The position numbers were made by a program, and so were the translations under genes. From the NCBI GenBank assembly GCA_021799325.1, contig JAJZAS010000017.1, positions 1 through 12,874 on the forward strand: a DNA stretch of 12,874 bases, read 5' to 3'. The notes under the pieces were generated by a model, which saw nothing but the letters and a program-made list of their open reading frames with translations, did no database searches and had not been told where the DNA came from. The stretch comes from Bacillota bacterium. Lineage in GTDB: Bacteria; Bacillota; Bacilli; Alicyclobacillales; SLC66. The stretch's first letter is position 1; every line of letters starts with the position of its first letter. This document shows positions 7,312-12,874 of the stretch, one piece after another.

Positions 7312-8286
7312 TCAATCAATCAATTCAATGATATTGATATTGGAGTTCGCACTCAAATCAACAAATTCGTCATCATTAATTTTAATCAGTGGCCGTAATG
7401 GATCAAAGGGATTGATATACACGATGGCACCTGCTTGTCCATTTGACAAATTTACTTGTTCGCCAATTAAAAACTCCATCGTGTTTCGTATAAAAACGGA
7501 GATAATATTGACGTCGAACTTCCCAAATCTTCCGTCCTGCAATTCTGTCAGCACGCGATAAACAGGTAGGGAAACGTGATAGACCCTCGTCGAGCTCATC
7601 GCATGAAACACATCTGCAACTGCAACAATTTTACCAAAATAACTGAGCTTATCTTCCTTTAATCCAAAAGGATAGCCGCTCCCATCGATACGTTCGTGAT
7701 GTTCAATGGCTACCAGCGCTTGTCGGTGGGAGGTACCTACCGTATCCTTAATCAATTGATAGCCAAATATGATGTGTTTTTTGATGATCTCGAATTCATC
7801 AGGTGTGAGACTTCCTGGTTTATTGAGAATTTCATCCGGTAACAATGCTTTTCCAATATCATGCAAGGTAGCTGCTAGTAATATTGATTGCAAATCATTG
7901 TCATCCAGTTTTAGCCATTTTCCAATTAAAACAGACAAAACGCCAACAGCAATGCTGTGCCGGAGTGTATAATCATCTTTATTTTGTAAAGCAATCAGCA
8001 TTCTCGACAAATTGAAATCATCGAATGCTTTGTTGATCAACGGAAGAACATTGTTTTGCACGCTTGTTAAGGGAATTCGTCGAGTAGCTCTTACGTGATT
8101 AAATACCTCAGCAAGTTGTTCGACAGCTTCATTAATCAATTGATTATAGTCAAGTCGTTTAGGCTGGCCATCATTAACCAAATTCAATAAATCATCATCC
8201 AAAAAAGTGAGATCTCCAAAAAGATCGTTATTATTGTTGGAAGAAGCGGAAGTGCCAAATTGATTGATTAGTTTTGGTTTTTCCAT
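7312..8286 (-). CDS. HD-GYP domain protein, probable cyclic-di-GMP phosphodiesterase
   Basis: Probable cytoplasmic phosphodiesterase that degrades cyclic di-GMP; no membrane segment or receiver domain is visible. In 324 residues, a polar N-terminus with an Asn-rich stretch (16-20) and a helical region precede the HD-GYP domain at about 100-250. All expected metal ligands are seen: His110, His142-Asp143 (LHDIGK, with Lys146), His171, His196-His197 and Asp225. The GYP motif is intact (HHERIDGSGYP, 196-206), which argues for an active enzyme. A roughly 60-residue C-terminal extension, containing VYINPFDPLRPLIKI, resembles tails of other Bacillota HD-GYP proteins. AGAGG lies 7 bases before the ATG and a good promoter lies upstream. 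It is first in a probable two-gene operon with kynU. Substrate and partners are inferred. Confidence 0.9.
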   Translation of the reverse strand: MEKPKLINQFGTSASSNNNNDLFGDLTFLDDDLLNLVNDGQPKRLDYNQLINEAVEQLAEVFNHVRATRRIPLTSVQNNVLPLINKAFDDFNLSRMLIALQNKDDYTLRHSIAVGVLSVLIGKWLKLDDNDLQSILLAATLHDIGKALLPDEILNKPGSLTPDEFEIIKKHIIFGYQLIKDTVGTSHRQALVAIEHHERIDGSGYPFGLKEDKLSYFGKIVAVADVFHAMSSTRVYHVSLPVYRVLTELQDGRFGKFDVNIISVFIRNTMEFLIGEQVNLSNGQAGAIVYINPFDPLRPLIKINDDEFVDLSANSNINIIELID

Positions 8287-8329
8287 AATAGTACCTCTAA
8301 CCTTTCAATGATATTGGCTTGCAAACTGT

Positions 8330-8358
8330 ATTATAGATGAGAGTATCAAATTTTCCAA
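8330..8358 (-). promoter_or_regulatory. Sigma-A-type promoter of the HD-GYP/kynU unit
   Basis: On the minus strand TTGGAA (8358-8353, four of six -35 positions) is followed after 17 bases by a perfect TATAAT (8335-8330), 43 bases before the HD-GYP ATG. The rest of the 8287-8445 gap is very AT-rich and contains no gene. Confidence 0.7.
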
Positions 8359-8445
8359 TACCTAGAATAAAAAAAATAAAGTTAACATAATGCATATTAT
8401 CGGACGTTTTAAAAAAATCACATTCCATCTCAACAATCACCACGT

Positions 8446-9759
8446 TTAGTCAAATTTTCGTATTCCCGCTACACCTAAAGACAATAAACTCATCGCCACA
8501 ATAAACACTGCTTCCACCATTATCGTATCCACTCCCCCTATTGATTGTGATACCCAGCCAGTGAGCAGATAACCTAGTGGTAACAATCCATACGACCCAA
8601 ACATGTCGAGGCTCGAAACTCTACCATAGGCCTCCTCTGGTACCAACTCCTGTAAACTACCTTCCCAGACGAGCCCGAACAGCATTAGACCTGCGCCACT
8701 GACCGCCATGCAGGCTGTTAACAACAACATTGATCCGGAAATTGCCATCATCCCAAAACCGAGACCTGAAATGGCGATGCCGAGATAACTGATCAATCCC
8801 CGTTTATGCCATTTGCTGCGATGTCCAAAAATAACCGATGTCACAATTGCGCCAATCCCACTTGCAGAGGTGACAAGTCCATAGTCAAATGAAGTCAACT
8901 CCAAGTGAATTTTAATTAACCAAGGAAGCAATACCGCGACTATGCCCTGATCGGCAATATTGATAAAGGCAAACACCAGGATCGTAATCCATAGCCACTG
9001 ATGTTTCCTCAATTCATGAAAGCCTCTCATGAGTTCTGAACTAAACCTTTTAAGAGGATGATTGGACTTCTGAGTAGTTGGGTTTTCGATTCTCCTCGCT
9101 TGCAATCGCACAAAAAAAAGACTGATCACAGAAATCAAAAAACCAAGCGCATCCACACCAAGCGCCGCTGCGCCAGATGAAATTCCAACCAATAAGCCAC
9201 CGATCGAAGGCCCGATGATAAAGGCCAACTGTTGCGCTCCCATGGTCAATGAATTAGCAGCGTTTCGAATCGGCTGTGTAAAGATTTGAGCTCTTGCTCC
9301 TGCATAAGCAGGTTGAAATAACGCTACCATCGCTCCAAACAGGATAGAAAACGTGTATAAGTCATACAAATGCAGTGCATGAAAAGCAGCTAGTACTGCC
9401 AGAGTCGCTACCAGCAGAAATCTGATGAGATCCGTCACGATCATGACAGGAACCCGTGGCATCCTGTCAGCCAAAATTCCTGTGAAAGGCAAAAGAAGCA
9501 CCTGAGGAAGCATCATTAGCGTCATGATTAGTCCTAGCGTCAATGTTGATGCGTGAAGAGACAGCGCCAAGATGGGAATCACCACATTCATGATGGCTCC
9601 ACCTACACTCGCTAACGTTTGCCCAATCCATAGTGCTGTGAAATTGGTGGATACCTTAAAGGGAGTAAATAATTGTACATTTTTTACATTAAATTCAGAT
9701 GATATAGACAAATAAAAAACCCCAGTCAGGCGATACTGAATGTTGAGATTATCCTGCAT
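8446..9759 (-). CDS. MFS transporter, DHA3-type (drug or macrolide efflux-like)
   Basis: Polytopic inner-membrane exporter of the major facilitator superfamily, probably 12 helices and proton-driven; substrate unknown. Evidence is the alternating hydrophobic segments from about residue 42 onward and the loop 2-3 motif GILADRMPRVPVMIVTD (94-110), matching G-x-L-A-D-R-x-x-R. Other family-like segments are FQPAYAGARAQI (148-159) and VPEEAYGRVSSLDMFGSYG (373-391), the latter typical of the DHA3 (EntS/MefA-like) branch. It has none of the look of a nitrate/nitrite porter despite lying next to a NarL-type regulator. The start is uncertain. ATG 9759 is 9 bases after the regulator's stop, has no ribosome site, and gives an unusually long 40-residue hydrophilic lead. 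A TTG at 9711 with GGGG upstream is an alternative. It is the last gene of the kinase-regulator-exporter unit. Confidence 0.85.
   Translation of the reverse strand: MQDNLNIQYRLTGVFYLSISSEFNVKNVQLFTPFKVSTNFTALWIGQTLASVGGAIMNVVIPILALSLHASTLTLGLIMTLMMLPQVLLLPFTGILADRMPRVPVMIVTDLIRFLLVATLAVLAAFHALHLYDLYTFSILFGAMVALFQPAYAGARAQIFTQPIRNAANSLTMGAQQLAFIIGPSIGGLLVGISSGAAALGVDALGFLISVISLFFVRLQARRIENPTTQKSNHPLKRFSSELMRGFHELRKHQWLWITILVFAFINIADQGIVAVLLPWLIKIHLELTSFDYGLVTSASGIGAIVTSVIFGHRSKWHKRGLISYLGIAISGLGFGMMAISGSMLLLTACMAVSGAGLMLFGLVWEGSLQELVPEEAYGRVSSLDMFGSYGLLPLGYLLTGWVSQSIGGVDTIMVEAVFIVAMSLLSLGVAGIRKFD
9714..9740 (-). terminator. Weak terminator-like hairpin inside the annotated N-terminus of the MFS gene
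   Basis: On the minus strand TTCAGT (9740-9735) can pair with ACTGGG (9726-9721), four Watson-Crick and two wobble pairs around an 8-base loop, directly followed by G and six T (9719-9714). It lies just after the response-regulator stop. It could partly terminate the two-component transcript before the exporter, but the stem is weak and may be chance. Confidence 0.25.
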
Positions 9760-9768
9760 TCAGCTTTT

Positions 9769-10428
9769 TTAATCAACAAAAAAAGCAATCAGATGATGAT
9801 TTAGCGCATAATGAATCAAATCCGCTTTTGTTTCTGCACCAATGCGCTCCACAATATGAGATCGATGTGCCTCTACCGTCTTCACACTAATCTGTAAACG
9901 CTGCGCGATTTCCCTATTGGTATACCCATATGCAATGAGCCCCAGCACTTCCGTTTCTCTAGGAGTTAAAAGAGGGGTAATCACCTCATCCGGATGATCT
10001 AGGTGATCCAAAATCCGTTTTCTTGCTTCAGATGAAATTCGATCAGATAAAAAAGGACGTTCCTGTTCTGTCGCATAGATGGCCTTGATAATTTCAGTAC
10101 TCGGGTCATGCTTGAAAATCACCCCGACAACGCCAGCCAACAGCATTTGTTCAATGAGCGGCTCGTCATCATACATAGTAAGCATTAAGATTCTAGTGAG
10201 TGGATTCTCTTCAAGAATTTTTTTTGCTGCCTTAATTCCATCCATCCCACCTGGCATATTCACATCCATTAACACCACATCAGGTTGGTGTAGCTTCACA
10301 AAATCGATGGCGCTCTCACCAGAATGGGCTTCCCCAATCACCTGAAGATGCTCATCTTCTTCTATAATCAAGCGGATTCCTTGCCTGACGAGCGCGTGAT
10401 CATCGACCAACAATATGCGGAGTGCCAT
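9769..10428 (-). CDS. NarL/FixJ-family response regulator
   Basis: DNA-binding response regulator, presumed partner of the kinase encoded just upstream. With ATG 10428 as start it has 219 residues. The receiver domain covers about 1-118, with Asp9-Asp10 in LLVDDHALVRQG, phosphoacceptor Asp55 in VVLMDVNMPG, Thr84 in MLTMYDDE, and Lys106 in IFKHD. The LuxR-type helix-turn-helix is at about 154-196 (LTPRETEVLGLI, then YTNREIAQRL and KTVEAHRSHI). The frame is open to 10452, but AAAGGAG (10444-10438) lies 9 bases before ATG 10428 and the homology starts there, so the inner start is chosen. The gap after the kinase stop is 25 bases, which shows an operon. The target genes are not known; the exporter downstream and the divergent sqr are candidates. 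Confidence 0.95.
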   Translation of the reverse strand: MALRILLVDDHALVRQGIRLIIEEDEHLQVIGEAHSGESAIDFVKLHQPDVVLMDVNMPGGMDGIKAAKKILEENPLTRILMLTMYDDEPLIEQMLLAGVVGVIFKHDPSTEIIKAIYATEQERPFLSDRISSEARKRILDHLDHPDEVITPLLTPRETEVLGLIAYGYTNREIAQRLQISVKTVEAHRSHIVERIGAETKADLIHYALNHHLIAFFVD

Positions 10429-10453
10429 AAAGATCGACTCCTTTACGCACAAA

Positions 10454-11701
10454 TTAAGTAAAATTTTCTATCATTTGATCTTTGGGTACTGTTACTTCTA
10501 TGGTGGTCCCCTGTCCTAGCAAACTCTTCATTTGAAAAATTCCGCCGATTGCCCGCGACCTTTCTTCCATATTCCGCAAACCATAACCTTCACCATACTG
10601 ACGATATTGATCAAACCCATTACCATCGTCTTCAATGCGCAATAGTAAATTTTTTGGTCCATTCGAAAGAGTGATCGTAATCGTTGTGGCTTCTCCGTGT
10701 TGAATCGCGTTATGCACTGCCTCCTGTACGATCCGATAGATATGCACAGAAATACTTGGTGCTATCACGCTTTCTGAGACAAGATCTGTCATAAACACAA
10801 CATGAGTTCGACGGGTGCTTAAACGTTCCGTCATGGAGCGAAGCGCAGATAACAACCCAATATCGTACAACACTGCAGGATACAGCGTTCGGGAGAGTAG
10901 GCGTATTTCTTCTATACATGAATAAACTTGCTGTTGCAACTGTACCATTCGAGAAGAGATCGCAGGTTCGTCTATCCGCCTCACTAGGTGTTCCATTCCG
11001 AGACTAATCCCATAAAGGGTTTGCGAAATCCCATCATGCAATTCTTGAGAAAGCCGCTTTCTCTCTTCCTCCTGTACCTCAAGAGTATGGTGAGTTAGCC
11101 TTCTGCTAAGCCGCAATTCTTCCTCTTGTTTAGCCATGCTTACGTCTCGTATCGTAATGACCATGTCTCTTTCATTCGTTTTGCGATTAGGTGATAAAAA
11201 AGAGCGGCTCATACCTACATCCACCGTACCTCCCATCTTTTTGGGAAGCTTGGATTCAAAATAATTGCGATGAGGTTCAGCGGCCAAAAGGCAGCGCTCT
11301 TCCCCTACGTGAACGTCCCGTTTCTGACAAAAAAGACAATAGGGAATGACATCCGTCAATTGCCAACCTGTCAGCCGTTCCGCTGCAGGATTAATAAATG
11401 TGATAATTCGGTATGGATCCATCACTATAATACCATCACTCAATAGTGCAAATAACTCCCGCAATCTCTCATTGTCAGTTCGATGAACCACCCGGATTTC
11501 ATGGATGACCACGCTTAGTGCAATGATCATTAGTACGAACAGGACACCTATCCCTATTTTTAGCGTTTGACTGACTTCCTGCGTGACAAACGCAGGATGA
11601 ATGATGTCAATTGCCAGCAATGCGCCAATAATCAATAATTGAATCCAGGTCAACCCAATTAACAAAATCAAACGCGTATATCCCTGCACAGGTGAAATCA
11701 C
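10454..11701 (-). CDS. Membrane-anchored PAS sensor histidine kinase (NarX/NreB-type, HisKA_3)
   Basis: Sensor kinase of the NarL-partner class, 415 residues. Two membrane helices (about 10-33 and 48-67) are joined by a short loop, so no sizeable outside sensor exists. A cytoplasmic PAS domain follows (about 77-190, starting RLRELFALLSDGIIVMD). It carries Cys122, Cys125 and Cys137, the C-x2-C-x11-C spacing of the Fe-S ligands of the oxygen sensor NreB, but the expected fourth position (140) is Ala. The HisKA_3 phosphoacceptor is His222 in ELHDGISQ. The ATPase domain has Asn331 (EAVHNAIQHG), DDGNGFD (358-364) and GYGLRNMEER (372-381). The start is GTG 11701, where GAGGAAG lies only a few bases upstream; GTG 11689 is a plausible alternative with better spacing. 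Input is probably cytoplasmic redox, oxygen or sulfur state (inference). Confidence 0.93.
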   Translation of the reverse strand: MISPVQGYTRLILLIGLTWIQLLIIGALLAIDIIHPAFVTQEVSQTLKIGIGVLFVLMIIALSVVIHEIRVVHRTDNERLRELFALLSDGIIVMDPYRIITFINPAAERLTGWQLTDVIPYCLFCQKRDVHVGEERCLLAAEPHRNYFESKLPKKMGGTVDVGMSRSFLSPNRKTNERDMVITIRDVSMAKQEEELRLSRRLTHHTLEVQEEERKRLSQELHDGISQTLYGISLGMEHLVRRIDEPAISSRMVQLQQQVYSCIEEIRLLSRTLYPAVLYDIGLLSALRSMTERLSTRRTHVVFMTDLVSESVIAPSISVHIYRIVQEAVHNAIQHGEATTITITLSNGPKNLLLRIEDDGNGFDQYRQYGEGYGLRNMEERSRAIGGIFQMKSLLGQGTTIEVTVPKDQMIENFT

Positions 11702-11880
11702 CTTCCTCGATCATATTCACAAACAAATAAAAGAATAATCCTCTATAAATTATAATTTAAGATTTTTTAATAAAAATAAATAGTCCTATCATACCAGAGA
11801 AATAAGCAGTAGGGGTTTTTCACTAATAGTATTAAACTAAATTTTATAGTACTATTCCACTAGAAAAGGAGGTAAGATTG
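11702..11880. promoter_or_regulatory. Divergent promoter region between the histidine kinase and sqr, with three dyads
   Basis: An AT-rich gap of 179 bases drives genes in both directions. A palindrome AAATTATAATTT (11747-11758) holds a TATAAT on both strands, about 50 bases before the kinase start, but without good -35 boxes. Toward sqr lie ATAGTCCTAT (11780-11789), the 11-base palindrome TAATAGTATTA (11824-11834) and ATAGTACTAT (11846-11855). The first and third share ATAG-T-N-CTAT. A -10-like TATAGT (11845-11850) overlaps the last dyad. These look like operator candidates; the regulator is unknown. An ideal AAAGGAGGT (11865-11873) serves sqr. Confidence 0.45.
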
Positions 11881-12874
11881 ATGGCAAAAGTAGTAGTCGT
11901 TGGTGGATCGTTCGCAGGACTTACGGCTGCGCTAGATTTGCGCAGAGGTCTTGGAAAGGAACATGATGTAGTTCTCATTTCCAACAATCCGGATTTTGTA
12001 TTTATTCCCTCTCTACCTTGGGTAGTGCTTGGTTCACGAACAGCGAAGGATGTCTCGTTCCCGCTTGCCCCGACCCTTGCCAAACAAGGCATCGAATTTC
12101 TTAATGAAGCCATTACCAAAATAGAGCCAGACAAGAATATAGTGCACACGAAAGATAAACAAATCAATTATGACTACCTGGTACTTGGGACAGGACCATC
12201 CCTTGATTTTGAAGCCATTGAAGGCCTTGGCCCGCATAATGGATATACACAGTCCATTTGTAATTTACCCCACGCGATGATGGCACAGGTAAAATTTGAG
12301 GAATTCATGAAAAACCCAGGCCCCGTGGTTGTTGGTGTGGCACAAGGCGGAAGTTGCTTTGGCGCAGGCTATGAATTTGTACTCAACGTGGATACCTATC
12401 TTCGTAAACACGGTATTCGCGACAAAGTTCCTGTGACTTGGGTCACATCCGAACCGTTCCTCGGGCATTTTGGCCTAGGTGGCGTTGGTGATTCAGAAAA
12501 AATGGTCAGCAGGCTCTTTGAGGAACGCGGAATCAAGACATATCCCAATCATGCGATTTCCAAAATCGAACCTAATCAAGTCATCCTCGATGATGGGACG
12601 GAACTTCCATTCAATTACAGCATGATTATTCCGGCTTTCAAAGGTATTGATGCCATCCTTCAATCACCAGGAGTCGGAAACGCACGCGGTTTTGTTCCGG
12701 TGAACAATGAAATGCGTCATCCGGAATACCACAATATTTTTGCCGCTGGTGTCATTGTGGCGATGTCTCCGAAGACGCCGACACCAGTACCTACAGGCGT
12801 ACCCAAGACCGGTTATATGTCTGAGCACATGGCGAAAGCGGTTGCAAGAAACATTATTGCAGATCTGGGTAAAA
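11881..12874 (+). CDS. sqr: Sulfide:quinone oxidoreductase (partial, C-terminus outside window)
   Basis: Membrane-associated FAD enzyme that oxidises sulfide to sulfur or polysulfide and reduces quinone. ATG 11881 is preceded 7 bases upstream by a perfect AAAGGAGGT, and the frame is open to the end of the window, giving 331 residues. An N-terminal FAD-binding VVVVGGSFAGLTAA (4-17) is seen. VLGTGPSLDFE (101-111) and PTPVPTGVPKTGYM, near the end, are typical of the family. Cys127 (QSICNL) and Cys159 (GGSCFG) correspond to Cys128 and Cys160 of the Acidithiobacillus ferrooxidans enzyme; the third active-site cysteine would lie beyond the window. Long stretches match that enzyme as I remember it (TSEPFLGHFGLGGVGDS, MIIPAFKG), so it is distinguished from simple NADH dehydrogenases. 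It is divergent from the kinase operon and may be its target. Function suggests sulfide detoxification or lithotrophy. Confidence 0.9.
   Translation, partial: MAKVVVVGGSFAGLTAALDLRRGLGKEHDVVLISNNPDFVFIPSLPWVVLGSRTAKDVSFPLAPTLAKQGIEFLNEAITKIEPDKNIVHTKDKQINYDYLVLGTGPSLDFEAIEGLGPHNGYTQSICNLPHAMMAQVKFEEFMKNPGPVVVGVAQGGSCFGAGYEFVLNVDTYLRKHGIRDKVPVTWVTSEPFLGHFGLGGVGDSEKMVSRLFEERGIKTYPNHAISKIEPNQVILDDGTELPFNYSMIIPAFKGIDAILQSPGVGNARGFVPVNNEMRHPEYHNIFAAGVIVAMSPKTPTPVPTGVPKTGYMSEHMAKAVARNIIADLGK

Noticed and set aside
8381..8400. Hairpin ATAAT-GCAT-ATTAT followed on the minus strand by T-rich sequence, as terminator of the MFS gene
   Set aside because: The stem is five A-T pairs only, in very AT-rich DNA; too weak to call.
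8446..11701. Nitrate-responsive NarXL plus NarK system
   Set aside because: The exporter has DHA3-type motifs rather than nitrate-porter ones, the kinase lacks a periplasmic nitrate-binding domain, and no nitrate reductase gene is near.

Overview
The window looks like chromosome from a low-to-moderate GC Gram-positive bacterium (Bacillota, Bacilli). The evidence is the adjacent asnS-dnaD pair known from Bacillus, strong GGAGG-type ribosome binding sites, frequent TTG/GTG starts, a Bacillus-type 428-residue isocitrate lyase, and hairpin-plus-T-run terminators. The gene at the right edge closely resembles the sulfide:quinone oxidoreductase of acidophilic sulfur oxidisers (Acidithiobacillus ferrooxidans type). 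An acidophilic or sulfur-oxidising member of Alicyclobacillaceae (Sulfoacidibacillus/Acidibacillus-like) is therefore a reasonable guess, but it is only an inference. There is no rRNA, tRNA, CRISPR array, insertion sequence or phage gene, so this is ordinary chromosomal DNA.

Layout. Positions 1-344 hold the C-terminal end of an FtsH-like (peptidase M41) protein, closed by a terminator. Next come asnS (asparaginyl-tRNA synthetase) and dnaD (replication initiation), both on the plus strand. A hairpin terminator separates dnaD from a convergent 47-codon gene for a four-cysteine mini-protein that has its own near-consensus promoter. Divergent from it is aceB-aceA, the two glyoxylate-shunt enzymes (malate synthase, isocitrate lyase), ending in a strong bidirectional terminator.

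From about 6.0 to 11.7 kb every gene is on the minus strand. Reading in the direction of transcription, one unit is histidine kinase - NarL-type response regulator - MFS exporter (11701 down to 8446). The second unit is HD-GYP phosphodiesterase - kynureninase (8286 down to 6011), started by a clear sigma-A-like promoter. The sulfide:quinone reductase starts at 11881 on the plus strand, divergent from the histidine kinase, and runs off the window.

Points that deserve attention: the kinase has a cytoplasmic PAS domain with C-x2-C-x11-C, the spacing of the Fe-S oxygen sensor NreB but without the fourth cysteine; the kinase/SQR intergenic region carries three small dyads; a lone kynureninase is coupled to a c-di-GMP-type phosphodiesterase; and base composition shifts sharply between aceB and aceA. 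Nothing in the window is a clearly new multi-gene system; the best candidate for new biology is the kinase-regulator-exporter unit divergent from sqr.
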